In this document: in pieces, positions 54,590 through 64,000 of the stretch
How positions within the stretch are numbered: position 1 is the stretch's first letter
Layout: each line of letters opens with the position of its first letter
DNA from: Bacillus sp. UNC41MFS5
GTDB lineage: Bacteria > Bacillota > Bacilli > Bacillales_B > DSM-18226
Direction of reading: 5' to 3'
DNA length: 64,000 nt
NCBI RefSeq assembly: GCF_000686805.1
Contig: NZ_KK366017.1
Location: 1,054,001-1,118,000, forward strand
Notes under the pieces: model-generated
Told to the model about the DNA's origin: nothing
The model's input: the letters and a program-made list of their open reading frames with translations, nothing else
Databases searched by the model: none
Made by a program: the position numbers and the translations under genes

Positions 54590-54856
54590 ATGATTATTCG
54601 AAGCAAAGCGAATGTGGAGCAGTTTTGTGAGAGGTTTGGTGATTTGGCCAGCTGGGATGGTTCTAAACACTACATCGCCATAGAAGATGAAGAAAATAAT
54701 GGAGTACTTACGTTTATGCAATATCCTGATGGTACACTGACTGCGCATAGGAAATACCAAACGTATTGGGACATTAAGGAATTCCCAGTTGAAACTAAAG
54801 ATATTTGGCGGTATAGAAAAGTATTAAATTATTACTTGAAAAATATCGATAATTAA
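54590..54856 (+). CDS. Hypothetical protein, 88 aa
   Basis: [19 protein letters not shown] is followed by alternating strands ([20 protein letters not shown]) and a helical end, [10 protein letters not shown]. It looks like a soluble alpha/beta protein. ATG 54590 follows GGGAG by eight bases; GTG 54581 is an alternative. Family unknown. Confidence 0.65.
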   Translation: MIIRSKANVEQFCERFGDLASWDGSKHYIAIEDEENNGVLTFMQYPDGTLTAHRKYQTYWDIKEFPVETKDIWRYRKVLNYYLKNIDN

Positions 54857-54860
54857 CAAA

Positions 54861-54890
54861 GACGACTCTGATTTTTCGGAGTCGTTTTCA
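54861..54890 (+). terminator. Terminator before the glg operon
   Basis: GACGACTCTGA, loop TTTT, TCGGAGTCGTTTTC. Confidence 0.8.
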
Positions 54891-54981
54891 TCTTATTACA
54901 AACTCTATTTGTTATGCATTAAACACTTCGTTTATGAAAAACTACAAGGGAGCCAACACATTGAAAGATAGAGGTGAAAAT

Positions 54982-56916
54982 GTGAATTTAACACATCCTA
55001 CAGATTATGAAGTACACCTTTTTCATGAGGGAAGTTTGTATGAGAGCTACAAAGTATTTGGTGCTCATCTTGAAACGCAAAAAGGGGTAAAGGGTACTCG
55101 CTTCTCTGTTTGGGCTCCTCATGCTATTGAAGTTAAAGTTGTCGGAGACTTCAATAAATGGGATGGCAGCAATCATGGAATGTCTAAGCTAAATAATGAG
55201 GGAATATGGTCCATATTTATACCTGGCCTACTAGAAAATGAAAACTATAAGTATCAAATAGATACAGCCGCCGGAAATAGGTTCTTAAAAGCAGATCCCT
55301 ATGCCTTTTATTCAGAGCTCAGGCCACACACAGCTTCTGTTATTTATAATATTGAAGGATATGAGTGGCAGGATCAGGAGTGGTTCAAAAATAAAAAAAA
55401 GAAAAGGGTTTATGAAGCACCCCTTGCCATATACGAGGTTCATTTAGGTTCATGGAGAAAAAAGGATGCAGAAAGATTTTATACATATAGAGAGTTAGCT
55501 GCTGAACTGATTCCATACGTTCTTGAGCATCATTTTACACATATTGAAATGATGCCTCTCGTTGAACATCCGTATGATCGTTCTTGGGGATATCAAGGAA
55601 CAGGATACTATTCTTCAACAAGTCGATATGGCAGTCCACACGATTTAATGTATTTTATCGACCAATGCCATCAAAACGGTATTGGTGTTATTCTTGATTG
55701 GGTTCCTGGACATTTCTGCAAGGATGCCCATGGTTTATATATGTTCGATGGTCGGCCTACCTATGAATATAAAGATGTATTTGTTCGAGAAAACGAGGTG
55801 TGGGGAACAGCGAATTTTGATTTGGGGAAAGGTGAAGTAAAAAGCTTCTTAATTTCTAACGCCTTATTCTGGATGAAATACTATCACGTCGATGGATTTC
55901 GTGTGGATGCGGTTGCCAATATGCTGTACTGGAATGCTGGGGGGATTTTTCAAAAAAATGAATACGCAGTATCCTTCTTACGTAATCTGAATGAAGTGGT
56001 TTTTGAGACCGATCCTACCGTCTTAATGATTGCAGAAGATTCGACAGATTGGCCGCTTGTCACAGGACCTGCCTATGAAGGTGGTTTAGGGTTTAACTAT
56101 AAATGGAATATGGGTTGGATGAACGATATTTTGAAATATATGGAGGCGGAACCTCGGGACAGAAAGTATTTGCATGATAAAGTAACCTTCTCCTTAATTT
56201 ATGCGTATTCTGAAAACTTCGTCTTACCATTCTCACACGATGAAGTTGTACACGGTAAAAAATCACTTTTAAATAAAATGCCGGGCGATTATTGGCGAAA
56301 ATTTGCCCAACTACGCTTATTATATGGGTTTCTCATGTCACACCCCGGTAAAAAGCTCCTATTTATGGGCGGAGAATTTGGTCAGTTTGATGAATGGAAG
56401 GATTTAAAGGATTTAGATTGGGTATTACACGATTTTGAGATGCACCGCGTTTTGAATGATTACTTTAAAGAATTGATGCAGTTCTACAAACGTACGAAAG
56501 CACTGTGGGAGCTTGATCATACAAATGAAGGATTTGAGTGGATTGATGCTAATAACAAAGATCAAAGTATTTTCTCTTTTATAAGAAAAGGAAAAAAAGA
56601 AAGTGATCTTCTTATTATCGTTTGTAATTTTACAGAGGTCGTATATGAAAACTTCAAAGTCGGGGTTCCATCCTATGCATATTACAATGAAATTTTTAAT
56701 AGTGATGCGGTTTCCTTTGGTGGCTCGGGACAAATAAATAAAAAGAAAATCAAATCCGTTGAAAAACCGTTTCACAACCAGCCGAGTCATCTAGAAATGA
56801 CCATCCCGCCTTTTGGTATATCCATCTTACGACCAATAAAAACAAGACAGGGGAGTCTTAGCAATGGGAAAGAAAAAACAGTGCGTAGCTATGCTGCTAG
56901 CAGGCGGTCAAGGTAG
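54982..56916 (+). CDS. glgB: 1,4-alpha-glucan branching enzyme
   Basis: The 644-residue GH13 enzyme has a CBM48 domain at the N-terminus ([18 protein letters not shown]). GH13 regions are [15 protein letters not shown] (nucleophile Asp), A-E-D-S-T (acid Glu) and L-P-F-S-H-D-E-V. It makes alpha-1,6 branches in glycogen. GTG 54982 has GAGGTGA upstream and aligns with the Bacillus GlgB start. Its last 17 codons overlap glgC, giving a basic C-terminal tail. Confidence 0.9.
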   Translation: MNLTHPTDYEVHLFHEGSLYESYKVFGAHLETQKGVKGTRFSVWAPHAIEVKVVGDFNKWDGSNHGMSKLNNEGIWSIFIPGLLENENYKYQIDTAAGNRFLKADPYAFYSELRPHTASVIYNIEGYEWQDQEWFKNKKKKRVYEAPLAIYEVHLGSWRKKDAERFYTYRELAAELIPYVLEHHFTHIEMMPLVEHPYDRSWGYQGTGYYSSTSRYGSPHDLMYFIDQCHQNGIGVILDWVPGHFCKDAHGLYMFDGRPTYEYKDVFVRENEVWGTANFDLGKGEVKSFLISNALFWMKYYHVDGFRVDAVANMLYWNAGGIFQKNEYAVSFLRNLNEVVFETDPTVLMIAEDSTDWPLVTGPAYEGGLGFNYKWNMGWMNDILKYMEAEPRDRKYLHDKVTFSLIYAYSENFVLPFSHDEVVHGKKSLLNKMPGDYWRKFAQLRLLYGFLMSHPGKKLLFMGGEFGQFDEWKDLKDLDWVLHDFEMHRVLNDYFKELMQFYKRTKALWELDHTNEGFEWIDANNKDQSIFSFIRKGKKESDLLIIVCNFTEVVYENFKVGVPSYAYYNEIFNSDAVSFGGSGQINKKKIKSVEKPFHNQPSHLEMTIPPFGISILRPIKTRQGSLSNGKEKTVRSYAASRRSR

Positions 56917-57994
56917 CCGATTGAGTGCACTAACAAGAAATAAAGCAAAGCCGGCTGTTTCATTCGGTGGAAAATATCGAATTATTGATTTTCCACTAAG
57001 TAACTGCACAAACTCAGGAATTGATACAGTTGGGGTATTAACTCAGTATTTGCCCCTTGTATTGCATACCTATATCGGAATTGGAAGCGCATGGGATTTA
57101 GATCGCAATAACGGTGGCGTTACCGTCTTACCTCCCTATTCGGAAACGGCAGGTCTTAGGTGGTATAAAGGTACGGCAAACGCGATCTATCAAAATTTAA
57201 ATTATTTAAAACAATACAATCCAGAATACGTCCTTATTCTTTCAGGTGACCATATTTATAAAATGGATTATTCTAAAATGCTCGCGTATCATATTGATAA
57301 GGAGGCAGATGTTTCCATCTCTGTCATTGAGGTGCCTTGGGAGGAAGCTAGCCGTTTTGGGATTATGAATACAAATGTGGATTTAGACATTATTGAATTT
57401 GAGGAAAAACCGAAAGATCCCAAAAGTAACTTAGCATCAATGGGAATTTACATTTTTAAATGGCCGGTGTTAAGAACCTTTTTAGAAATGGATGATAAAA
57501 ATCCTGAATCATCCAATGATTTTGGCAAGGATATTATTCCTCTCTTACTGGAAGAGAAGAAAAAGGTCGTGGCTTATCCATTCAAGGGTTACTGGAAGGA
57601 TGTTGGGACTGTTGGTAGCTTGTGGGAAGCCAATATGGATTTATTAAAAGAGGAAACGGACTTGGATCTTTATGACCGGAATTGGAGAATTTCCTCTGTT
57701 AATCCAAATCAACCGCCACAATATATTGCGCCAACCGCTCATATCGAAGAGTCATTAATTAATGAAGGCTGTATTGTAGAAGGGACAGTTAAGCATTCCG
57801 TTTTGTTCCAAGGAGTTACAGTCGAAGAAGGAAGTGTAATACATGACTCTGTAATCATGCCAAATGCCCGAGTCGGAAAAAATGCGGTGATAGAGCGGGC
57901 CATTATCGCTCCAGGAATGACAGTGGAGGACAATGCCGTTATTCGCCCCTCAAAGAACAATGATGCCATCATGTTATATGCGGATGAAGATTAG
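56864..57994 (+). CDS. glgC: Glucose-1-phosphate adenylyltransferase, catalytic subunit
   Basis: The 376-residue nucleotidyltransferase has [26 protein letters not shown] and F-E-E-K-P, and a left-handed beta-helix at the end. It makes ADP-glucose, the donor for glycogen synthesis. It overlaps glgB by 53 bases and is followed by glgD, the standard Bacillus order. Confidence 0.9.
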   Translation: MGKKKQCVAMLLAGGQGSRLSALTRNKAKPAVSFGGKYRIIDFPLSNCTNSGIDTVGVLTQYLPLVLHTYIGIGSAWDLDRNNGGVTVLPPYSETAGLRWYKGTANAIYQNLNYLKQYNPEYVLILSGDHIYKMDYSKMLAYHIDKEADVSISVIEVPWEEASRFGIMNTNVDLDIIEFEEKPKDPKSNLASMGIYIFKWPVLRTFLEMDDKNPESSNDFGKDIIPLLLEEKKKVVAYPFKGYWKDVGTVGSLWEANMDLLKEETDLDLYDRNWRISSVNPNQPPQYIAPTAHIEESLINEGCIVEGTVKHSVLFQGVTVEEGSVIHDSVIMPNARVGKNAVIERAIIAPGMTVEDNAVIRPSKNNDAIMLYADED

Positions 57995-58025
57995 TTAAAA
58001 TCCACAGAAAAGGAAGGGCGATTCT

Positions 58026-59042
58026 ATGCCGTGTTCAATGCTTGGAATTATTAATGCAACGAATGAGTTTGACACGTTTAAAAACTTAACTGCTCATCGT
58101 TCTTTAGCATCACTTCCGTTTGCCGGACGATATCGATTAGTCGATTTTATGTTATCAAATATGGTGAACTCAGGAATTACGAATGTAGCTATTTTTACTG
58201 GAAAAGAAGTTCGGTCACTGATAGATCATTTAGGATCTGGTAAGCAATGGGACCTGGACAGAAAGCGTGATGGTCTGTTTGTCTTTTCCCCTGAGGGCAC
58301 TTCCAGAATCGAGCGATTTGGTTCCTTTGCCCATTTTGCAAAAAATATTACCTATTTCTTACGAAGTAAGCAAAAATACGTAGTGATTACCAATTGCAAT
58401 ATAATCGGAACCATTGATTTTTGCAAAATATTAGATCACCATATCGAAACGGAAGCAGATATTACCGAGGTGTTTCATAATGGGCAATCGCTGCAAACAT
58501 ACATTTTGGACAAAAATTTATTACTCTCTCTGTTTGAACAATACAAAAATCAAGGATATTACACGATTTTTGATGTTGTGCATGATAAACGCCATAAATT
58601 TAAAATTAATATGTATGAATGGTCTGGCTACATTACCATAATTGACTCTCTCCAAAGCTATTATCAAAATAGTTTGGATTTGCTGCAGCCAACCGTATGG
58701 AAGCAGGTTTTTACGAAGAATGAGCCAATCTTTACGAAAGTAAAGGATGAGCCGCCAACGCAATATAAAAATGATGCAAAGGTTACGAACTCGATGATCG
58801 CAAATGGATGCATTATTCAAGGAGAAGTGGAGCATAGTATCCTTTTCCGTTCGGTTAAAGTTGGAAAAGGAGCTGTGATTCGTAATTCTATTATTATGCA
58901 GAAGTGTCAAATTGGAGAGAATTGTGTAATTGATGGTGTAATATTGGATAAGGATGTTAAGATTGATAATGGTGTACAACTGGTAGGAACTAGAGAAACA
59001 CCATATCTAGTAGAAAAAGGAACAGTTCAAAAGGGGCGTTGA
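58026..59042 (+). CDS. glgD: Glucose-1-phosphate adenylyltransferase, regulatory subunit
   Basis: The 338-residue GlgC paralogue starts M-L-G-I-I-N-A-T-N and keeps the S-L-A-S-L-P-F-A-G-R-Y-R region, but lacks the G-G-x-G-x-R-L loop. It therefore is the regulatory partner of GlgC. The beta-helix domain is shortened. GGAAGGG precedes the ATG. Confidence 0.9.
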   Translation: MPCSMLGIINATNEFDTFKNLTAHRSLASLPFAGRYRLVDFMLSNMVNSGITNVAIFTGKEVRSLIDHLGSGKQWDLDRKRDGLFVFSPEGTSRIERFGSFAHFAKNITYFLRSKQKYVVITNCNIIGTIDFCKILDHHIETEADITEVFHNGQSLQTYILDKNLLLSLFEQYKNQGYYTIFDVVHDKRHKFKINMYEWSGYITIIDSLQSYYQNSLDLLQPTVWKQVFTKNEPIFTKVKDEPPTQYKNDAKVTNSMIANGCIIQGEVEHSILFRSVKVGKGAVIRNSIIMQKCQIGENCVIDGVILDKDVKIDNGVQLVGTRETPYLVEKGTVQKGR

Positions 59043-59048
59043 GAAAAA

Positions 59049-60488
59049 GTGAAAGTTTTATTTGCAGTATCGGAGTGTGTCCCGTTTGTCAAAACAGGAG
59101 GTCTTGCTGATGTAGCGGGTGCACTTCCTAAGGCGTTAAAAAAGTTAGGGACTGAAGTACGTGTTATTTTACCAAATTACAGTTTAATTCCTGAGAAACT
59201 TAAAAATTTATTTCATTTTCAACAAGCGATAAATGTACAGGTAGGATTTCGCAGTCAATACTGCGGTATCCTAACTGCTGAGCATGAGGGAATAACCTAT
59301 CATCTGATTGATAACGAATATTATTTTTTTCGTGATTCATTATATGGTCATTATGATGATGGTGAACGATTCTCATTTTTCTCTAAGGCCGTTCTAGAGT
59401 GTATTCCGCATCTCGATTTTATTCCAGATGTGATCCATTGCCATGACTGGCATACAGGAATGGTGAATTTTGTATTAGATGCTGAATATCGTCATATACC
59501 AATGTATAAGGATATAAAAACAGTCTTTACGATTCACAATTTACAATTTCAAGGGATTTTCCCATATGAGGTGATGAGTGAGCAGTTAGGATTAGGGCAT
59601 CAATATTTTAATAGTGAACAACTTGAATTTTATGGGAATATTAGCTTTATGAAGGGCGGTATTATTGCATCTGATATTGTAACCACTGTCAGCCCAACCT
59701 ATAAAGAGGAAATTCAAAATCCCTATTTTGGCGAAAGGCTTGATGGGCTATTACGGAAAAATAGCCATAAGCTAATCGGAATTGTCAATGGTATTGATGA
59801 TACAGCCTATAATCCTAAAACAGACCGTGATATTGCTCTTCCTTATGATCTTGAATCACTAGAAGGGAAAATGGAAAATAAACAAGAATTACAGCAATAT
59901 TTTGGGCTGCCAGAAAAAGAAAACACGCCGATCATTGCCATGGTCACACGCTTAACAAGTCAAAAAGGCTTAGATTTAGTGCTCCATGTATTTCAAAATA
60001 TGATTCAGGAAGATGTCCAATTCATAGTGCTTGGTTCAGGTGACCCTACATATGAAAACTTCTTAAAGCAAATGGCACATGAATATCCGGATAAGGTTCG
60101 TGTATACATAGGCTTTAATGAAGCAATGGCACATCAAATTTATGCGGGGGCTGATTTATTTTTAATGCCTTCTCAGTTTGAACCCTGTGGATTAGGGCAG
60201 CTTATTGCCTTACAGTACGGAACAATCCCCATTGTTAGAGAAACCGGCGGCTTAAATGATACGGTTCATTCATATAATGAATTTACAGGTACTGGGAACG
60301 GCTTCACCTTTAAAAATTTCAACGCCCATGATATGCTCTATACCATTAAAAGAGCCATTTATTTTTATCATCAAAAAGAGAACTGGACTAACTTAGTACA
60401 AAAAGCAATGGGTCAAGATTACAGTTGGTTACAATCCGCTAAGGAATATAACGAAATTTATGAGGACTTACTGGCAGGCTCAAAATAA
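59049..60488 (+). CDS. glgA: Glycogen synthase (ADP-glucose)
   Basis: The 479-residue GT5 enzyme has K-T-G-G-L-A-D-V near the N-terminus, H-C-H-D-W-H-T-G, and the C-terminal domain E-P-C-G-L-G-Q-L with R-E-T-G-G-L-N-D-T. It extends alpha-1,4 chains using ADP-glucose. GTG start six bases after glgD, in one operon. The glycogen phosphorylase gene that often follows is absent. Confidence 0.9.
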   Translation: MKVLFAVSECVPFVKTGGLADVAGALPKALKKLGTEVRVILPNYSLIPEKLKNLFHFQQAINVQVGFRSQYCGILTAEHEGITYHLIDNEYYFFRDSLYGHYDDGERFSFFSKAVLECIPHLDFIPDVIHCHDWHTGMVNFVLDAEYRHIPMYKDIKTVFTIHNLQFQGIFPYEVMSEQLGLGHQYFNSEQLEFYGNISFMKGGIIASDIVTTVSPTYKEEIQNPYFGERLDGLLRKNSHKLIGIVNGIDDTAYNPKTDRDIALPYDLESLEGKMENKQELQQYFGLPEKENTPIIAMVTRLTSQKGLDLVLHVFQNMIQEDVQFIVLGSGDPTYENFLKQMAHEYPDKVRVYIGFNEAMAHQIYAGADLFLMPSQFEPCGLGQLIALQYGTIPIVRETGGLNDTVHSYNEFTGTGNGFTFKNFNAHDMLYTIKRAIYFYHQKENWTNLVQKAMGQDYSWLQSAKEYNEIYEDLLAGSK

Positions 60489-60508
60489 TATTCACATAAA
60501 AATATGAA

Positions 60509-60550
60509 AAAAGGGGGACCAGTGTGAATGAACATTGGTCTCCCTTTATT
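60509..60550 (+). terminator. Terminator of glgBCDA
   Basis: GGGGGACCA and TGGTCTCCC with a 13-base loop, preceded by an A-tract and followed by TTTATT. Confidence 0.8.
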
Positions 60551-60559
60551 ATTCAATAG

Positions 60560-61123
60560 CTATGAGCTAACCTTCTTAAGTTGTATTTCCTTCACTTTCT
60601 GATATTGCTCATCCGGCCACCATGCACCACAATCGTCTGATACAACACATGCAGCACATTTTTGTAAGTCGTAGACCATCATTCCTGTAATGGGAGGGGA
60701 ATAAAGATGGAGAGTTACCATATCGGTATGGTTGGAAGCTTTCATTTTATGGATTCCCTTTTTGGGGGCATAAAAATATTTTCCTTTATGATGGATTTCA
60801 TGAAACAATTCGTTAGGCCGGCCATCTCCTTTTACCTCATAAACAGAATTAATGGAAGTGCCGGAAAGGACTTGAATCCAGCCGTGGGAATTGCCATGAT
60901 CATGAGGGGCACACTCCAACTGAGACCAATTCATGACGAGCAGTTCAACTTCTTCGTTTCTATAAAGTAGTTTCCGGTTGTACGGTTTTCCAGGGGATGG
61001 TTCTGGTAAGTGAGCAAGATCATCTAGTGTGAGACCCAGTTTTAATAGCGCGGCTTTCAACTCAACCTTAGATGGTCTTTTTAAAGTACCCAAAACATTT
61101 TGTAGCTTAATTGTCAAAGTCAT
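60560..61123 (-). CDS. Cysteine dioxygenase-like cupin enzyme
   Basis: The 187-residue cupin has iron ligands His74 and His76 in P-H-D-H-G-N-S-H-G and His125 in G-I-H-K-M, close to the A-S-N-H-T-D and L-H-L-Y-S-P-P motif. Cysteine dioxygenase makes cysteine sulfinate with oxygen; bacterial relatives can also act on 3-mercaptopropionate. Cys-rich end: C-A-A-C-V-V-S-D-D-C. It starts 12 bases after the stop of the upstream EamA gene, so they may form an operon. Confidence 0.8.
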   Translation of the reverse strand: MTLTIKLQNVLGTLKRPSKVELKAALLKLGLTLDDLAHLPEPSPGKPYNRKLLYRNEEVELLVMNWSQLECAPHDHGNSHGWIQVLSGTSINSVYEVKGDGRPNELFHEIHHKGKYFYAPKKGIHKMKASNHTDMVTLHLYSPPITGMMVYDLQKCAACVVSDDCGAWWPDEQYQKVKEIQLKKVSS

Positions 61124-61135
61124 TAAGCTGTCCTC

Positions 61136-62063
61136 CTACCGTCGTTTTTTCTTGAAGAGGTCGAACAACATAGGCATAAGCTGACCGTTAACAATAATCA
61201 CTCCAATAATAATTATGATTCCCCCAGCAACACTTATGAGAAAAACTTTTTCATCTAGAAGCAAAACCGCAGCAACCAACGTTGCGACCGGTTCCATATA
61301 TAGAAACATTGAAACCTTTGACGCCTCTAACACCTCAAGTGCCTTTCCCCAGTACCAATAAGCAATTCCTGAAACAAAAACTCCAAGAAACAATAGATGG
61401 GCCCACTCCGAATAGTTCAGAAGGGATAGCGCCTCCCAGCCTTTATTTCTAATAATAAAAGGTGTGGTTAGAATCAAACCTATTAAACTCATGTAAAACC
61501 GTGGTTAAGAGAGGAGAATAGGGTATCTTTAAGCTTTTTAAGAGCACTGAATAAACCGCCCAATTCAACGTGCTCAACATCATGAGAAGGAAGCCGATAT
61601 TAATGGAAAACTGAAAGGATTGACCAATTCTTGTCGTTGTGACGATTAGGACACCAGTTATCGCGAGCACCATTCCCACTGCCTTTGATATACTCAACTT
61701 TTCATGTAAAAAGAGAATGGATAGGATGACCGTAAATATGGGGGAAAACGAAATGAGCCAACCAGCAGACGAAGCGTTAATCGTCAACAAAGCTGTCGCT
61801 TGAAGTATCTGATGAACAAATACCCCAAGAATGCCGAGGATCATTAAATGTGGGAAATATTTAATGGAGACGAGTAACCGCTTACGTTGCATTAGTAATA
61901 GCAACAGCAAAAATAGGGATCCAATACCAAACCGCACAACGAGTAACGAATATGGATCCAATTTTCCTAGCACAGCCTTTGTCGATACAAAGGAAACTCC
62001 CCAAAAACTAATCGAAATGGTCGCATATAACGAGGCGGTTAACTTCGATTTATAATAAGTCAA
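61136..62063 (-). pseudogene. EamA/DMT-family transporter broken by a one-base frameshift
   Basis: From TTG 62063 the protein has the first five to six membrane segments of an EamA transporter and runs out of frame near 61495, after I-P-Y-S-P-L-L-T-T-V-L. A second frame continues from M-S-L-I-G-L-I-L-T-T at 61492 to 61136 with the remaining four segments and a basic end. Removing one base in GTTTTACATG would join them into about 309 residues, the normal length. No other defects are seen, so it is either a recent mutation or a sequencing error. Confidence 0.8.
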
Positions 62064-62244
62064 AACAGAGTCCCCTTTCAGCAAAAAGGTAGTTACTTCA
62101 TCATATGCTTGTCCTGAAAGAAGATGTTTATACCTTTTCGCAGCAAGGTTATGCCTGATTATTTTTCCTAACTTTGTTCATAAGAAGCAAGATAGAAGAA
62201 TAACATCAATATAGTGTGTGGATTAATATTTGGGAGGAATAAAC

Positions 62245-63042
62245 ATGAATGATGTCTTTGAGAAAACTGCTAGATTCGAACACCGTTTCTGGCTCCAAAT
62301 ATTAGGTGATCATTCAAGGTTTATATACGAATCGTTAGCCCCCGTTCAAAAAGAGGAAATTGAAACGGCTTTAACATTTATTAGAGTATTTGACACACTA
62401 CTTGAGCGTGCGAAATCCGCAAATCTAGGGACATTAACCAGGGAAGCTGAATCCGAGGTTATAAAATTAAGAGGATTTAAATTGGAATTATTAAGAAAAC
62501 ATCTGATTGGAAAAATAATATTTCACCTTTCACCTACCTTCATAAATCATATGGTAAATGAATTAGAGGAGTATTTAAGAATTTTAGAACACTTAAAGGC
62601 TGGGCAAGTCCCACCTGTGTACCACGAGCTCCACCATCACCTATTGTGGTTATTGGATGCGGCGGGGCATGCAGAAGCAATTTCCACCAATTTAGATGGT
62701 GTTGAAATGAAACTTAAAGAAAAAAGTAATTCATATATGAAGAATTTTGAAAATTTCTACTTAAAATCCGTGGAACTTGGTGGGTATTTAAGAACTAATT
62801 TAGCTTCTTTTCCTGCTTTGGATAAAATGAATTTAGACAGTCAATTAGAAATTAAGTTATTTCAAAACTTTCTACAGGAAATCGAAGAACTTAGACTAAG
62901 TAAGCAAGCATTAGGAACCTTTGCGCCCTTAATGGCGGATCATATGTACCGTGAAGAATGTTATTATCTAATGAAGTTAGCGGAATCGACAAAGCTTGAT
63001 CCGCCAAACTGTGATCCTACTAAACCTAGACTAAAAGAATGA
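62245..63042 (+). CDS. DUF2935-family protein
   Basis: The 265-residue helical protein has two related four-helix halves. F-E-H-R-F-W-L-Q-I-L-G-D-H-S-R-F is at the start, with another H-H-H-L-L-W-L-L-D-A-A-G-H-A in the middle and M-A-D-H-M-Y-R-E-E-C-Y-Y near the end. These repeated Glu/His motifs resemble metal-binding helices. The function is unknown. ATG 62245 has GGGAGG seven bases upstream. Confidence 0.8.
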   Translation: MNDVFEKTARFEHRFWLQILGDHSRFIYESLAPVQKEEIETALTFIRVFDTLLERAKSANLGTLTREAESEVIKLRGFKLELLRKHLIGKIIFHLSPTFINHMVNELEEYLRILEHLKAGQVPPVYHELHHHLLWLLDAAGHAEAISTNLDGVEMKLKEKSNSYMKNFENFYLKSVELGGYLRTNLASFPALDKMNLDSQLEIKLFQNFLQEIEELRLSKQALGTFAPLMADHMYREECYYLMKLAESTKLDPPNCDPTKPRLKE

Positions 63043-63057
63043 GAACTAAGCATCCAT

Positions 63058-63093
63058 AAAAGAGAGGGGATTAATAGTAGTCCGCTCTCTTTT
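63058..63093 (+). terminator. Terminator after the DUF2935 gene
   Basis: AAAAGAGAG and CTCTCTTTT pair, with inner GGA/TCC. Confidence 0.75.
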
Positions 63094-63111
63094 GGAGTAC
63101 CCTTTGTCTTA

Positions 63112-63582
63112 TTAAACGCAAGTAAACGATTGGATTTGTCGTAAGTCTATTCCAAAATAAACCCATCTAAATCCAGTCCAACGATACCCTGAGACAGAGT
63201 TTCGACCGACATGGGTTGGATAAAACCAAAATTGTTGAAAACCTCTCAGCCATACATAGGTGTATCTGAATAAGCATCCTCTAATACCGCCTGGGTCAAC
63301 TGCATATGCTGATACTTGTTGTTGAGGAACAAAAGATGGTGGTGGTGAAGTTGGTGGTCCTGCCTCTGAGCCTTGACCTGGTGGTGAAAACGGTGGTGGC
63401 GAAGTTGGCGGTCCTCCCATTGGACCTTGACCTGGCGGTGCAAACGGAGGTTGAAACCCACCAAATTGTCTGTCAACAGGAATGGCATGGTAATAATTAT
63501 CCTCTTGGTATGGATTTGAATATAAATAATCTTCTTGACTATTTGGATAGTTATAATACAAAGGTAGGTAATTAGGATACAT
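63112..63582 (-). CDS. Proline-rich repeat protein, possibly spore-surface
   Basis: The 156-residue protein has a Tyr/Asn-rich N-terminus, then two copies of a repeat (P-F-A-P-P-G-Q-G-P-M-G-G-P-P-T-S-P-P and P-F-S-P-P-G-Q-G-S-E-A-G-P-P-T-S-P-P). The C-terminal domain has C-L-F-R-Y-T-Y-V-W-L-R, W-F-Y-P-T-H-V-G-R-N-S and a final Q-S-F-T-C-V. There is no signal peptide. Tyr/Pro-rich proteins of this kind are often coat or exosporium components; the role here is inference. Two flanking Cys could pair. Confidence 0.65.
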   Translation of the reverse strand: MYPNYLPLYYNYPNSQEDYLYSNPYQEDNYYHAIPVDRQFGGFQPPFAPPGQGPMGGPPTSPPPFSPPGQGSEAGPPTSPPPSFVPQQQVSAYAVDPGGIRGCLFRYTYVWLRGFQQFWFYPTHVGRNSVSGYRWTGFRWVYFGIDLRQIQSFTCV

Positions 63583-63861
63583 AATTGCACTCCTTTACTT
63601 TTAAACTCACACCATCATATTCATAAGACATTTACCTATCAACTTGTACCTTCGTAAAAGTGTATTTATTTTTCAGTAAAACTCCTTCTAGACCTTACAA
63701 AATTGGGTGCTCTTCATGGTTTATTATCAGTACACAATTTTCGTTTAAAATCCCCCTTAACATACCTATACAGATCATTTTCTTTACCTATTGGTGTCAT
63801 CTAGGCATTGACCTGCATATGGTAAATCAAGTAAATGCAAATGTTTGCAGGGGGGATCTAT

Positions 63862-64000
63862 TTGTACAGGCAATTTCAAGAACAAACCTATGTTAATGAT
63901 GCTTATTCTGGAAACGTTGTGCTGCTTGACATGAGGCAAGGTGATGTTACAGGTGACGGTATAGTGGATTACGTCTATCTATATGGAAGAAAAAACGGTG
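63862..64000 (+). CDS. Start of a protein with D-x-T-G-D-G calcium-site-like motif, cut by the window end
   Basis: TTG 63862 follows GGGGGGAT by about five bases. The frame reads L-Y-R-Q-F-Q-E-Q-T-Y-V-N-D-A-Y-S, then M-R-Q-G-D-V-T-G-D-G-I-V-D-Y-V-Y-L, and runs past the end. D-V-T-G-D-G-I-V-D is the type of Asp/Gly loop seen in VCBS/FG-GAP-like calcium sites. 46 codons are visible. Confidence 0.6.
   Translation, partial: MYRQFQEQTYVNDAYSGNVVLLDMRQGDVTGDGIVDYVYLYGRKNG

Noticed and set aside
63306..63575. 89-codon plus-strand open frame opposite the proline-rich gene
   Set aside because: It is the mirror of a repetitive proline-rich coding sequence; Val/Leu-rich composition is an antisense artefact.

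Overview
The window looks like chromosome from a low-GC, spore-forming Bacillaceae bacterium, probably near Bacillus/Neobacillus. The evidence is AT-rich DNA, strong AGGAGG-type ribosome sites with frequent TTG and GTG starts, cre-like CcpA sites, a CitST/CitM citrate module, a GltC-like regulator beside gdhA, a PhaQ/phasin pair, an Sda-like sporulation checkpoint peptide and a glgBCDA operon. No rRNA, tRNA or CRISPR array was seen.

Layout. 1-4.7 kb: the end of an unknown gene overlapping a 1489-residue SMC/MukB-like ATPase. 4.9-9.2 kb: a citrate transporter with a 46-residue downstream gene, divergent from its two-component system. 9.4-13.2 kb: a HAD phosphatase, an isolated phage-type helicase loader/inhibitor gene and a YhgE/Pip membrane protein. 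13.2-14.7 kb: an IS3-family element sitting in the loop of the yhgE terminator. 14.7-17.2 kb: gltC-like gene and gdhA sharing a perfect palindrome. 17.4-24 kb: an accessory patchwork with a multidrug exporter of different base composition, an aromatic-acid transporter, a flavin monooxygenase and remnants of at least two regulators.

24.4-43.9 kb is the centrepiece: a co-directional catabolic cluster under a LacI-type regulator with recognisable operators. It encodes 3-hydroxyacyl-CoA dehydrogenase, thiolase, an SDR reductase, three paralogous family I CoA-transferases, a complete LivKHMGF-type ABC importer, a MaoC-like hydratase, an iron alcohol dehydrogenase, succinate-semialdehyde dehydrogenase, an L-2-hydroxyglutarate oxidase-like enzyme and glycerate kinase. 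The set is consistent with import of a short organic or hydroxy acid, activation by CoA transfer, beta-oxidation to acetyl-CoA and a 4-hydroxybutyrate to succinate branch. The actual substrate is not visible from sequence.

44.5-54.9 kb: 3-methyladenine glycosylase, a hypothetical protein, a long-type threonine synthase, PhaQ with a phasin-like protein, an Sda homologue, a patatin, an array of 52-bp non-coding repeats, a MerR-like coiled-coil protein and an ftsZ gene outside the usual cell-division cluster. 55-60.5 kb: glgBCDA. 60.5-64 kb: a cysteine dioxygenase-like protein, a frameshifted EamA transporter, a DUF2935 protein, a proline-rich (probably spore-surface) protein and the start of a gene with an Asp-rich D-x-T-G-D-G motif.

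Most likely to repay attention: the SMC-like ATPase and its off-window partners, the triple CoA-transferase island with its operators, the IS inserted in a terminator loop, the 52-bp repeats and the orphan ftsZ.
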